Below, one piece after another: positions 53,741-63,568 of a stretch of 64,000 nucleotides of DNA. The stretch covers positions 2,542,001 to 2,606,000 of the forward strand of contig CBDAPL010000001.1 of NCBI GenBank assembly GCA_965198495.1, read 5' to 3'. Source of the DNA: RH-AL1 sp965198495 (GTDB taxonomy: Bacteria; Pseudomonadota; Alphaproteobacteria; Rhizobiales; Beijerinckiaceae). Position 1 is the first letter of the stretch, and the number at the start of each line of letters is the position of its first letter. Under the pieces are notes generated by a model. The model was not told the origin of the DNA and ran no database searches. It saw only the letters and a program-made list of their open reading frames with translations. A program made the position numbers and the translations under genes.

Positions 53741-54988
53741 TTACGCGAAGAGGCCCTCGGCCTTCAACAAGGCCTCGGCGAGCTTATCGACCTCTTCCAT
53801 CGTGTTGTACATGGCGAACGACGCGCGGCAGGTCGAGGTGACGCCGAAGCGCTGCAGCAACGGCATGGCGCAATGCGTACCCGCGCGTACCGCAATGCCG
53901 GAGCGGTCGATGATCGTCGCGACATCGTGGGCATGCGCCCCCTTCATCTCGAACGAGACGATCGCGCCCTTGCCTTTCGCCTTGCCGAAGATCTTCAGCG
54001 AATTCATCTGGCCGAGCCGCTCCATCGCGTAGTCGCCGAGCGCCTTCTCGTGCGCGGCGATCTTGTCGCGACCGATGTCGCGCATGTAGTCGAGCGCGGC
54101 GCCGAGGCCGATCGCCTGTATGATCGGCGGCGTGCCGGCCTCGAAGCGATGCGGCGGATCGTTGTAGGTGACGCCGTCTCGCGTCACATCGACGATCATC
54201 TCGCCGCCGCCGAGGAACGGCGGGAGTTTTTCGAGCCAGGGCTTGCGCCCGTAGAGCACGCCGATACCGGTGGGCCCGTAAAGCTTGTGGCCGGTCATCA
54301 CGTAGAAGTCGGCGCCGTGATCGCGAACGTCGTTGTCGAGGTGCACCGCGCCCTGCGAGCCATCGACGAGCACGGGGATGCCACGCTCGTGCGCCGCCGC
54401 GACGATCGCCTTGATCGGCAACACGGTGCCGGTGACGTTCGACATCTGAGTCACCGCGACCATCTTCGTGCGCGGACCCATCGCCTGGATGAAGTCCTCC
54501 GCCGAGATGTTGCCCTCGTCGTCGCAGTCCACCCACTTCAGGACCGCGCCCTTCTGCTCGCGCAGGTAGTGCCACGGCACGATATTGGCGTGATGCTCCA
54601 GGATCGAGAGGACGATCTCGTCGCCTTCCTTGATGTGCTCGCGGCCGTAGCAGGCGGCGACGATGTTGATCGCCTCGGTCGCCGACTTGGTGAAGACGAT
54701 CTCCTCGAGCGACTCGGCATTGAGAAAGGAGCGCACGCTCTCGCGCGCCGCCTCGAACCCATCCGTCGCGGCGTTGGCGAGGTAGTGCAGCCCGCGGTGG
54801 ACATTGGCATATTCCGAGTAAGTCGCCTGGACCATGCGGTCGACGACCGGCTTGGGCTTCTGCGCCGAGGCGGCATTGTCGAGATAAACCAGCGGTTTCC
54901 CGTATACCTGCATCGACAGTATCGGAAAGTCCGAGCGTATGGCGTGAACATCCAGACTGGTATTCATATTCTCGTGGGTCATGGTCAT
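53741..54988 (-). CDS. sufS: SufS-type cysteine desulfurase
   Basis: A PLP enzyme of 415 residues that takes sulfur from cysteine for Fe-S assembly. The PLP lysine is in YVMTGHKLYGPTGIGVLYG, the catalytic cysteine in AVRAGTHCAMPLLQRFG, and cofactor contacts in EHHANIVPWHY and VDGSQGAVHLDNDV. It is a group II (SufS) enzyme and expects SufE or a SufU-like activator, which is not in the window. Two accessory genes separate it from sufD. The start at 54988 is one of several close Met codons (54982, 54967). Confidence 0.95.
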   Translation of the reverse strand: MTMTHENMNTSLDVHAIRSDFPILSMQVYGKPLVYLDNAASAQKPKPVVDRMVQATYSEYANVHRGLHYLANAATDGFEAARESVRSFLNAESLEEIVFTKSATEAINIVAACYGREHIKEGDEIVLSILEHHANIVPWHYLREQKGAVLKWVDCDDEGNISAEDFIQAMGPRTKMVAVTQMSNVTGTVLPIKAIVAAAHERGIPVLVDGSQGAVHLDNDVRDHGADFYVMTGHKLYGPTGIGVLYGRKPWLEKLPPFLGGGEMIVDVTRDGVTYNDPPHRFEAGTPPIIQAIGLGAALDYMRDIGRDKIAAHEKALGDYAMERLGQMNSLKIFGKAKGKGAIVSFEMKGAHAHDVATIIDRSGIAVRAGTHCAMPLLQRFGVTSTCRASFAMYNTMEEVDKLAEALLKAEGLFA

Positions 54989-55036
54989 CCAAATAATGAT
55001 AAAAGCCGATCTAGGCAGCAGACGTCTAGCCGCAGC

Positions 55037-55357
55037 TCAGTGGGCGAGGATGCGGACCAAAGCGACTACTGCACCGAAAATGATCGACAAAATTGTCATT
55101 GCGCCGATCACGACGCTCCCGATCCAGATTTTGGACGGTAGCGCGTCCACTTTGACTTCTACCGCCTTAAGTCGGTCGCGAACGTCGCGCATCTCCGAGC
55201 GCGCTTGATCAAGATCGCGCTCGATATAGGTACGTGCAAGCTCAAGCTGACTCACCGCTTTTTCTACGACGCGAACCGTAGCATTCGTCGAGTTGCTTTC
55301 GACTGGGGAGGTGCCCGAGCTGACGCCGAGACCACTTTCCTGATCGAGAGAACTCAT
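55037..55357 (-). CDS. Accessory coiled-coil single-pass membrane protein (suf insertion, gene B)
   Basis: A 106-residue protein starting at ATG 55357, whose first bases overlap the TGA of the upstream gene (ATGA). A polar, Ser/Thr-rich N-terminus leads into a long charged helix with heptad character (about 35-75: ERDLDQARSEMRDVRDRLKA). A single C-terminal helix follows (about 83-103, IWIGSVVIGAMTILSIIFGA). It looks like a tail-anchored coiled-coil. No family is recognised. The base composition is visibly less GC-rich than sufD or sufS. Confidence 0.6.
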   Translation of the reverse strand: MSSLDQESGLGVSSGTSPVESNSTNATVRVVEKAVSQLELARTYIERDLDQARSEMRDVRDRLKAVEVKVDALPSKIWIGSVVIGAMTILSIIFGAVVALVRILAH

Positions 55358-55623
55358 TCGGAGGCCTTCGCCTTCAGCCAATCCCAAAGATCTGTTCGAT
55401 GCCAGCCGTAATGTCCGCCCGTCGAGAATACGACGAACTGCCCAACCTGGCCCCCGGAGCCCAGGCGTTCACCAATCTGGACCGGGCTCAAATCAGACGC
55501 CACCGCAACATATTGGCCAGGGGCAATTTCGAAGAAACGATCAGGAAAGACACGCTCCATGGCTGCTTTTAAGTCGGTTAGAGACAAACTGGAGGCGGGC
55601 GCGAGCACTACGAAGGTTGTCAT
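55354..55623 (-). CDS. Accessory small protein, ferredoxin/Cas2-like fold candidate (suf insertion, gene A)
   Basis: An 89-residue soluble protein with no membrane helix. Predicted by eye: strand TFVVLAP, helix LTDLKAAMERVF, strand pair around FFEIAPGQYVAVAS, helix SPVQIGERLG, strand QFVVFSTGG, then a C-terminal helix with the aromatic motif HYGWHRTDLWDWLKAK. The beta-alpha-beta-beta-alpha-beta order fits a ferredoxin-like (Cas2/VapD-type) fold. I recall similar small proteins with an end like WGR...LW(D/E)W in proteobacteria, all unannotated. It is coupled to gene B and lies between sufD and sufS. Confidence 0.6.
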   Translation of the reverse strand: MTTFVVLAPASSLSLTDLKAAMERVFPDRFFEIAPGQYVAVASDLSPVQIGERLGSGGQVGQFVVFSTGGHYGWHRTDLWDWLKAKASE

Positions 55624-55768
55624 AAGAACATATCTTCTCCAGCTCTTCTAGCACGACGCGGTCGCTCCTAGCACCGGCTCCTCGAGCAACAATGAGGCAC
55701 ACCGAAGGTGGGTGGGCTGACCGCGTCGGGCTACGTTCCTGTTCTAGCAAGAAGAGACAGGATTCAGC

Positions 55769-57127
55769 CTAAAATCCCAAACCTGTCTTCCCCGCCCGCG
55801 CGCGCTCGTCGAGCCAATGCGCGATCTCCGCGCGGAAGATCGCGGTGAGCGCCTCGTGGCCGATCTCATCCGCCATCTCGGCGGCAAAGGCCTCCAGAAG
55901 CAGCGATTCGGCCTCCGGCTTCCTGATGCCGCGGGCCTGCAGGTAGAAGAGTTGGTCCTCGTTCAGGCTGCCGACCGTCGCGCCGTGGCCGCAAGCGACA
56001 TCGTCGGCGAAGATCTCCAGCTCCGGCTTGTTGTACATGGCGACGTCGTCGGAGAGCAGCAAGGCGCGACTCATCATCTTGCCGTCGGTCTTTTGGGCCT
56101 GCTTCTCGACGCGAATGCGGCCCTGGAAGACGCCCACCGCCGCGTCGTCGAGAATGTAGCGGAACGTCTCACGCCCCTCGCAGCCGAGACCGCGATGGAC
56201 GACATCGAGCGTCGTGTCGGCATGTTCGCGGCCCCGCAGGAGCGACGCGCCGCGCAGCTTGGCCTTCGAACCATCGCCGGTGAAGCGCATGAAGATCTGC
56301 CGCCGCGCCAGACCCTTGCCGTCGATCAGGGCGAAAGAGTCGAAGGTCACCGCCTCGCCCAGATCGGCGATGAAGGATTCGAGGCGAACGCTGCCGGCTT
56401 CCGTCCGGGTCATCGCCGTCGTGTGCCCGACCTCGGAGCGATCGCCGACCTTGAAGATCAGGCAGCCGAACGTCTGTCCGCTGCGGCCGCCGCGACCAAG
56501 CGACGACTCGCTGATGCGCGCCTTCGCGCCCTCGCCGACGATGACGAGCGAGCGGTAGAAGCGCGCGAAAGGCTTTTCGTTCGCCGTCGCGTAGACGATC
56601 TCGATGGGCTCGGGCAGGTCGGCGCCGGGCGCGATCTCGATCACGACACCGTCCTGCATCATGGCGGCGTTGAGGGCCAGGATGGCATCGCCGGAGCCGA
56701 AATCCGCCGCCGTGAGCAGTTCGATCAAGTCCGGCCGACCTTCGCCCAGCACGTCGGCCAGCGAACGGACGGTTGCGCCAGCCGGCAGGGCGTCGGACAG
56801 AGCAGGCACGAAAGTGCCATCGACCATGACGAGGCGACCGCCGCCGAGGCTCGGGCGCCCGGCAAGCTCCTGGTTGATCGGCCCGAGCGCGTGCGCGTCG
56901 GGCTTCGGCGCGACGGGAAGCGCCTCGCGCATGATCGTGCGCAGATCCGTGTAGTGCCATGCCTCGAGTCGGCGATGCGGCAAGCCGGCGCTCGCGAAGG
57001 CACCGAACGCGGCCTCGCGCAGATGGCGCACGCCCTCCGAGCCGGGCAGCCTCATCTTCGCGGCCCCAAAAGCGTCGGCCAGCGCGACTTCCGCGTCCGT
57101 GCGGGAGGAGACGATACGTGCCGGCAT
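55769..57127 (-). CDS. sufD: Fe-S cluster assembly protein SufD
   Basis: A 452-residue beta-helix subunit of the SufBCD scaffold complex, which uses SufC ATPase and FADH2 electrons to build clusters. The core shows DLGEAVTFDSFALIDGKGLA, LDVVHRGLGCEGRETFRY, MSRALLLSDDVAMYNKPELE and the end motif CGHGATVGSLNEDQLFYLQA with GIRKPEAESLLLEAF. It follows sufC by 2 nt. Paralogy with SufB is evident in the C-terminal half. Confidence 0.94.
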   Translation of the reverse strand: MPARIVSSRTDAEVALADAFGAAKMRLPGSEGVRHLREAAFGAFASAGLPHRRLEAWHYTDLRTIMREALPVAPKPDAHALGPINQELAGRPSLGGGRLVMVDGTFVPALSDALPAGATVRSLADVLGEGRPDLIELLTAADFGSGDAILALNAAMMQDGVVIEIAPGADLPEPIEIVYATANEKPFARFYRSLVIVGEGAKARISESSLGRGGRSGQTFGCLIFKVGDRSEVGHTTAMTRTEAGSVRLESFIADLGEAVTFDSFALIDGKGLARRQIFMRFTGDGSKAKLRGASLLRGREHADTTLDVVHRGLGCEGRETFRYILDDAAVGVFQGRIRVEKQAQKTDGKMMSRALLLSDDVAMYNKPELEIFADDVACGHGATVGSLNEDQLFYLQARGIRKPEAESLLLEAFAAEMADEIGHEALTAIFRAEIAHWLDERARAGKTGLGF

Positions 57128-57129
57128 GA

Positions 57130-57885
57130 TTACTCCGCGGCTGCCTTCGCGACGAACTCGCCGTAACCGCTCTTCTCGAGTTCCAGCGCCAGTTCCTTGC
57201 CCCCGGTGCGGGCGATCTTGCCGCCGGCCATGACGTGGACGGTATCGGGGACGATATAGTTCAGCAGGCGCTGATAGTGCGTGATCAGCAGGAAGCTGCG
57301 CTTCTCGGAACGGAGCTTGTTGACACCCTCCGCGACAATGCGGATGGCGTCGATGTCGAGTCCGGAGTCGGTCTCGTCGAGGATCGCCATCGTCGGTTCC
57401 AGCAGCGCCATCTGCAGGATGTCCATGCGCTTCTTTTCGCCGCCGGAGAAACCGACATTGAGGGCACGCTTGAGGATATCCTTGCCCATGCCGAGCAGGG
57501 CGGAGGCGTCGTTCACCTTCTTCATGAAAGCCGGCGTCGTCAGTTCGTCCTCGCCGCGCGCCTTGCGCTGCGCGTTCAGGGCGGCCTTGAGGAAGGTCAT
57601 GGTGCCGACCCCGGGGATCTCGACCGGGTACTGGAACGCCAGGAACACGCCTTTCGCGGCACGCTCGTCCGGCGCCATCTCGAGAATGTTCTCGCCGTTA
57701 AGCAGCACCTCGCCAGCCTCGACCTCGTACTCCGGCTTGCCGGCAATGACGTAGGAGAGCGTCGATTTGCCGGTGCCGTTCGGCCCCATGATGGCGGCGA
57801 CCTCGCCGTCCCTGACGGTAAGGTTCATGCCATCGAGGATCTTGCGCTCGCCGATCGACACGGTGAGGTTTCTAACTTCAAGCAT
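57130..57885 (-). CDS. sufC: Fe-S cluster assembly ATPase SufC
   Basis: The 251-residue ABC-type ATPase of the SufBCD complex. Walker A is MGPNGTGKSTLSYVIAG, the signature is GFSGGEKKRMDILQMA, Walker B is AILDETDSGLDIDA and the H-loop is LLITHYQRLLNYI. Complete length. It follows sufB after a 122-nt gap that contains a 17-bp imperfect direct repeat, and precedes sufD by 2 nt. Confidence 0.96.
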   Translation of the reverse strand: MLEVRNLTVSIGERKILDGMNLTVRDGEVAAIMGPNGTGKSTLSYVIAGKPEYEVEAGEVLLNGENILEMAPDERAAKGVFLAFQYPVEIPGVGTMTFLKAALNAQRKARGEDELTTPAFMKKVNDASALLGMGKDILKRALNVGFSGGEKKRMDILQMALLEPTMAILDETDSGLDIDAIRIVAEGVNKLRSEKRSFLLITHYQRLLNYIVPDTVHVMAGGKIARTGGKELALELEKSGYGEFVAKAAAE

Positions 57886-57912
57886 TGGTGGTCCGTCTTA
57901 ATCGTTCGTCAT

Positions 57913-57948
57913 GTCTACGATTTTGCATCAGGTCTACGACGTTGCATC
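57913..57948. repeat. Imperfect 17-bp direct repeat in sufB-sufC gap
   Basis: GTCTACGATTTTGCATC (57913-57929) and GTCTACGACGTTGCATC (57932-57948) differ at two bases. The pair lies just upstream of the sufC start, in its leader. It could be a regulatory site or a decayed duplication. Confidence 0.7.
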
Positions 57949-58007
57949 GCCCCGAGACCGGGCATCCAAGCGCGGTCGGGGCCGCAGGTGCGACCCCGAA
58001 CAGGGCG

Positions 58008-59486
<1,479 letters not shown>

Positions 59487-59523
59487 CCATACTCTCCATG
59501 CCGGGCCTCGCCCGTCTCAATCG

Positions 59524-60681
59524 TCAGGCCGCGATGCGCGGCCTCATCGTCGTGACGGCCCGCGCGAAAGCGCTCGCGAAGGCGTCGATATCCGCGTCCG
59601 TCGTCGTCCAGCCGAGGCTTACGCGAAACGCGCTCCCCGCCAGAGCGGCGGGAACGCCCATCGCGCTCAGCACATGCGAGGGGCTTACCTTGCCGGCCGC
59701 GCAGGCCGAGCCGGCCGAGATCGCCACCCCGTTCAGATCGAGGCTCATCAACAGCACCTGCGCATCGAAGCGGGGCGCCGCCGCGCAGACCGTATTCGGC
59801 AAGCGTTCGACAGCTCCGCCAAAGATCACCGCGCCTGGCAAAACCCCTAGCACCGCCTCCTCGACAGATCGCCGCTTCGCCGCGATCGCGTCTGTTGCCA
59901 GCAGCCTGTTCTGTTCGGCCAACCCACAGGCCGCGCCCAGGCCGGCAATGCCGACGATATTCTCGGTGCCGGCGCTGAGGCCGCGTTCGTGACCGCCGCC
60001 GCGCACGACGCCGCGACTGAGATGGTGACGCGAAGGTCCGAAACAAAGGGCGCCGACGCCTTTCGGGCCACCGAATTTATGCGCGGAGATCGCCAGAGCA
60101 TCCGCGCCGAAGGCCTTGATGTCGCAGGGGATCTTGCCAGCGGCCTGCACCGCGTCGCAAACGACGAACCCACCGGCCTCGTGCACCAGATCGGCCGCCG
60201 CCCGCACCGGCTGGATCACGCCCGTCTCGTTGTTGGCCGCCTGGATCGCCAGCATCACGCGCTTGTCCGACAGGCGCGCCAGCGCCGTCCGCAGCGCGCC
60301 GAGGTCGAGTACGCCATCGCGATCGACCGGCACGACATCGGCGGCGGCGCCGAACCTATGTCCGGCGAGGACGGCCGGATGCTCGCCCGCGCTCATCAGC
60401 AGGTGATCGCAGGGGCGCCCGTCGCGTTCGACGTCAGGCGTCAGGACGATGTTGAGCGCCTCGGTGCCGCAGGATGTGAAGATCACGTCCTCGGTGGCGG
60501 CGCCGGTCAGAGCCGCGACCGCTCGCCTGGCATCGTCGATGATCGCGCGCGCCGCGCGCCCCTCGGCGTGGATTGAGGAAGGATTGCCGTAAGCTTCGAA
60601 GGCGGCCACCATCGCCTCGCGCGCCACCGGGTGCAGCGGTGTGGTCGCGTTATGGTCAAGGTAGGCGCGAGACGTCTTCAC
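59524..60681 (-). CDS. iscS: Cysteine desulfurase (IscS/NifS group I)
   Basis: A second PLP-dependent desulfurase, about 385 residues. It begins SRAYLDHNATTPLHPVAREA, has the PLP lysine in ISAHKFGGPKGVGAL and the catalytic cysteine loop in SAGSACAAGKVSPSHVL. It is group I (IscS/NifS), unlike sufS. GTG at 60681 is preferred, since an earlier start adds a low-complexity leader through the promoter region. It heads the suf cluster, a common Rhizobiales layout, and no iscR precedes it. Confidence 0.93.
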   Translation of the reverse strand: MKTSRAYLDHNATTPLHPVAREAMVAAFEAYGNPSSIHAEGRAARAIIDDARRAVAALTGAATEDVIFTSCGTEALNIVLTPDVERDGRPCDHLLMSAGEHPAVLAGHRFGAAADVVPVDRDGVLDLGALRTALARLSDKRVMLAIQAANNETGVIQPVRAAADLVHEAGGFVVCDAVQAAGKIPCDIKAFGADALAISAHKFGGPKGVGALCFGPSRHHLSRGVVRGGGHERGLSAGTENIVGIAGLGAACGLAEQNRLLATDAIAAKRRSVEEAVLGVLPGAVIFGGAVERLPNTVCAAAPRFDAQVLLMSLDLNGVAISAGSACAAGKVSPSHVLSAMGVPAALAGSAFRVSLGWTTTDADIDAFASAFARAVTTMRPRIAA

Positions 60682-60970
60682 CAATGCTATCCTAGGCTCC
60701 GGGCCGCCATCGCGGTTTGCGCTTACAATCAAACACCTTGCAAGAAGCGTTGGCCCGCATGCTAGAAGGCTGGCGTCATGCCGAGCGGCACCCCGTCGAA
60801 GGGGCGGCGCCCAGGCATCAGCAAGCGCGCGCAAGGTGTTAGAATTATTCTAACGGTCTATGCGCCGCGCCCTTGGACGTCAAGGGAGCCGGCGCCGGAG
60901 CATCTTGATTGTCGTCAAGATCAAGGCGGTCATGTCGGCGCTCGTTCCGGCCTCGATAATTGGAGTACCG
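60682..60970. promoter_or_regulatory. Divergent promoter region of the suf cluster and the alpha/beta hydrolase
   Basis: A 289-bp gap between the leftward iscS-suf unit and the rightward hydrolase gene. It holds an Irr-like palindrome at 60838-60854. Open frames here are extensions of the flanking genes and look non-coding. I cannot assign exact -35/-10 boxes. Confidence 0.6.
60838..60854. promoter_or_regulatory. Putative Irr box (iron control element)
   Basis: GTTAGAAT-T-ATTCTAAC is a perfect 8+8 bp palindrome with one central base. From memory, it matches the Irr/ICE consensus of Rhizobiales, built on TTAGAA...TTCTAA. It is 157 nt upstream of the iscS start and 117 nt upstream of the hydrolase start. 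Irr represses or activates iron genes when iron is low, so this would tie Fe-S assembly to iron and haem status. Confidence 0.7.
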
Positions 60971-61663
60971 ATGCCAGAAGTGATCTTCAACGGGCCGGGC
61001 GGCAGGCTCGAGGGGCGGTTTCATCCGGCGGCCAAGCGCAACGCGCCGATCGCCATCATCCTGCATCCGCATCCGCAGTTCGGCGGCACGATGAACAACC
61101 AGATCGTCTACAATCTCTATTACGCGTTCGCCGAGCGCGGCTTCTCGGTGCTCCGCTTCAACTTCCGCGGCGTCGGGCGAAGCCAGGGCAGCTTCGATCA
61201 TGGCGCCGGCGAGTTGTCGGACGCGGCCGCCGCGCTCGATTGGGTGCAGACCAACAATCCGGAGGCCCGCTCGTGCTGGGTCGCCGGCGTGTCGTTCGGC
61301 TCCTGGATCGGCATGCAGCTGCTGATGCGCCGGCCGGAGATCGAGGGCTTCATCTCGATCGCCCCGCCGGCGAACCGTTTCGATTTCTCGTTCCTCGCGC
61401 CCTGCCCGTCCTCGGGTCTCTTCGTGCATGGCGACATCGATCGCGTCGCGCCGTTGCGAGAGGTGATGGGCCTGATCGAGAAGCTGAAGACGCAAAAGGG
61501 CATCATCATCGAACACGCGGTCATACCCGGCGCGAACCATTTCTTTGAGAACCGGGTCGACCCGCTGATCGAGGAAGTGCGCCTCTACCTCGACAAGCGG
61601 CTCGGCAATCCGCCCAAGCTGCCGACACCGACACGCAACGATCCGGTGGCCGATCGTCTCTAG
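60971..61663 (+). CDS. Alpha/beta hydrolase of the suf locus
   Basis: A 230-residue alpha/beta hydrolase. Strand and nucleophile features include ILHPHPQFGGTMNNQIVYNL, VLRFNFRGVGRSQGSFD, the nucleophile-elbow serine in VAGVSFGSWIGMQLL, an acid near HGDIDRVAPL and a His in IPGANHFFENR. ATG at 60971 fits the usual MPEVIFNG N-terminus. This gene often lies next to suf genes in Rhizobiales; its substrate is unknown. It shares the Irr-containing promoter region. Confidence 0.88.
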   Translation: MPEVIFNGPGGRLEGRFHPAAKRNAPIAIILHPHPQFGGTMNNQIVYNLYYAFAERGFSVLRFNFRGVGRSQGSFDHGAGELSDAAAALDWVQTNNPEARSCWVAGVSFGSWIGMQLLMRRPEIEGFISIAPPANRFDFSFLAPCPSSGLFVHGDIDRVAPLREVMGLIEKLKTQKGIIIEHAVIPGANHFFENRVDPLIEEVRLYLDKRLGNPPKLPTPTRNDPVADRL

Positions 61664-61754
61664 GCCGCGAAAGCGCGGTTGACGCGCGGCCTAGGAGTCG
61701 GCGAGATCAGATCAGCGATCCGCGGCGGGTCACCGAGACCACGGGGGACATGAC

Positions 61755-62528
61755 ATGGATCTGGCACTCGCCACGCCGGCGACCGCAAAGCCGATCGTGG
61801 CGACGACCGCCTGTCTCGCCTGTCCGCTTCGTCAACTCGACGTCTTCAAGGATCGCAACCAGAGCGAAGTCACCTTCATCCAGCGCTTCAAGGCCGGTGA
61901 GCAGTTCGCCGCCGCGGGGGTGAAGATCGTGCGGGAGAACGAGCGCAACGAGCGCCTGTTCACGGTGCTCTCGGGCTGGGTCTTCCGCTACCGCACGCTC
62001 GAAGGTCACCGCCGCCAGATCATCAACTACGGGCTGCCGGGCGATTTCCTCGGCCTGCAGGCGACTCTCGACGATTCCATGAGCCATGGCATCGAGACGT
62101 TGACCGACGTGACCCTCTGTCATTTCGACCGCGACAAGCTCTGGGATCTTTACGCCGAGCACCCCCGCCTCGCCTTCGACATGACGTGGCTCGCCGCGCG
62201 CCAGGAACGGTCGTTCGAGGAGCAACTGCTGACGCTGGGCCAGCGCACCGCCTTCGAGCGCATCGCCTATCTGCTCTGGCACCTCTTCGATCGGGCGCGG
62301 GACGTCGGGCTGGTCAAGGACAATTCGGTCGCCCTGCCCATCCGACAGCAGCACATCGCCGACACGCTCGGCCTGTCTCTGGTGCACACCAACAAGACGT
62401 TGCAGCGCATCAAGGAGGACGGCACGATCGATATCGAAGACAGGTTCCTGCACGTGCGCGACGAGAATCGGCTGATGGCGTTGGGTCGCGTCGACCAGAG
62501 CCTCTCGGGACGGCGCCCGCTCATCTGA
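61755..62528 (+). CDS. Crp/Fnr family transcriptional regulator
   Basis: A 257-residue one-component regulator with an N-terminal cyclic-nucleotide-binding-like domain (about 40-150, FTVLSGWVFRYRTLEGH, PGDFLGLQATLD) and a C-terminal winged helix (about 190-235, IRQQHIADTLGLSLVHTNKT). The Cys pair in ACLACPL near residue 20 is not the full FNR 4Fe-4S set, so oxygen sensing is unproved. It resembles the Crp/Fnr proteins without known ligand that are abundant in Rhizobiales. It is a single gene between the suf region and tRNA-Asp. Confidence 0.9.
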   Translation: MDLALATPATAKPIVATTACLACPLRQLDVFKDRNQSEVTFIQRFKAGEQFAAAGVKIVRENERNERLFTVLSGWVFRYRTLEGHRRQIINYGLPGDFLGLQATLDDSMSHGIETLTDVTLCHFDRDKLWDLYAEHPRLAFDMTWLAARQERSFEEQLLTLGQRTAFERIAYLLWHLFDRARDVGLVKDNSVALPIRQQHIADTLGLSLVHTNKTLQRIKEDGTIDIEDRFLHVRDENRLMALGRVDQSLSGRRPLI

Positions 62529-62555
62529 GCGTCGGCTCGCAAGCGTCCAGCCTTT

Positions 62556-62632
<77 letters not shown>

Positions 62633-62735
62633 GCAAAGCCGGCGCGGCGAGACCGGTGCGATACGAAACCGACGCCGGCAAGTCAAGAACACGAGACGGG
62701 GAAACGGGCGTTCCGCTGGCGCGCGGGCCGCGCCG

Positions 62736-63464
62736 TCAGCGCCTCGCGTTGCCGAGCCGATAGCGGCGGATCTCCGCTGGCGAGAGGATCCGAAGACTGT
62801 CGGACGGGATGTGCTCGGCGGCGGCGATGAGGTTCGGGCTGATCCCCATGGCCGTGCTGTAGCGCATCAGGAACGATCGCATGTCGCCGTTGTCGTAGCG
62901 GCGATGCCGCACGACCGCGGTACCGCTCGCGTCGAGCCCGTCCTCGTAGGCGAACATCCGATGGATGCCGATCTGGCTGGCATTTGGCACCACCCGTTTG
63001 CTGGCGCCCATGAAAGCGTAGACGCAGGCCGAGAAGCATTGCGCCTGGACGATCGCCGCCCCGCCCTGTCCGTCGGGCTCGATGCGCGCCACGACGGCCT
63101 CCGCGCCGACCTTGCGCAACAGCGCGCCGAACTCCATCGAGGCGAGGACGCGGCCGCCCGGCGAGTCGAGGAAGACGACCGGCCGCCGCGTGTCGCTGTT
63201 GCGCTGCAGGAAGGAGAGAAACTCACCCGGCGTGTTCTCGGTGATCTGCCCGGTCGCGGCGATCATTGCCGGGCCGCCAGCCCCGAGTTGCACAGCCCGG
63301 AACGACATCTCCGCCCTCGCTGGCGCCTGCGCGAGCAGCCAGCACCCCGTGGCGGCGGCGAGACCAAGCGCCCAGCCTCTTCGAGACGCTCTTGCTGGAC
63401 GAGACGCTCTTGCTGAACGAGACGCTTTTGCTAGACGAGACGCTTTGGCTAGGAAGGTGCGCAT
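62736..63464 (-). CDS. Periplasmic ClpP/SppA-fold protein (COG3904-like)
   Basis: A 242-residue exported protein with the crotonase/ClpP-like core: ITENTPGEFLSFLQRNSD, VVFLDSPGGRVLASMEFGAL, the candidate nucleophile region AQCFSACVYAFMGASKRVVP and IGIHRMFAYEDG. The positions SPGG, C/SAC and H fit a serine-protease-like dyad, but activity is unproved. ATG at 63464 is preferred, and the signal peptide (LGLAAATGCWLLAQAPARA) follows an unusually long basic stretch made of a six-residue repeat (ASRxAK/R). That stretch is coded by an 18-bp tandem repeat. Confidence 0.75.
   Translation of the reverse strand: MRTFLAKASRLAKASRSARASRPARASRRGWALGLAAATGCWLLAQAPARAEMSFRAVQLGAGGPAMIAATGQITENTPGEFLSFLQRNSDTRRPVVFLDSPGGRVLASMEFGALLRKVGAEAVVARIEPDGQGGAAIVQAQCFSACVYAFMGASKRVVPNASQIGIHRMFAYEDGLDASGTAVVRHRRYDNGDMRSFLMRYSTAMGISPNLIAAAEHIPSDSLRILSPAEIRRYRLGNARR
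63383..63454. repeat. Four-copy 18-bp tandem repeat in N-terminal coding region
   Basis: Units beginning GAGACGCT start at 63383, 63401, 63419 and 63437; the first two differ at a single base, while later copies drift at several. The period of 18 keeps the frame and encodes the repeated Ala-Ser-Arg-rich hexapeptides ahead of the signal peptide. Confidence 0.95.
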
Positions 63465-63568
63465 GCGGGCCCTGGCTGTTCGACGTGCTCGATGAGCCAA
63501 GCATAGGTCAGTCGTCGTGCCACGCAAGCGTCGGATGCCGGTCCCTCAGCCGCGCCGCATTTCGATGG

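Noticed and set aside
55541..55750. 69-residue frame between sufD and accessory gene A
   Set aside because: Its 3' third is a second frame of gene A and the sequence has no family feature; the upstream part may be a remnant only.
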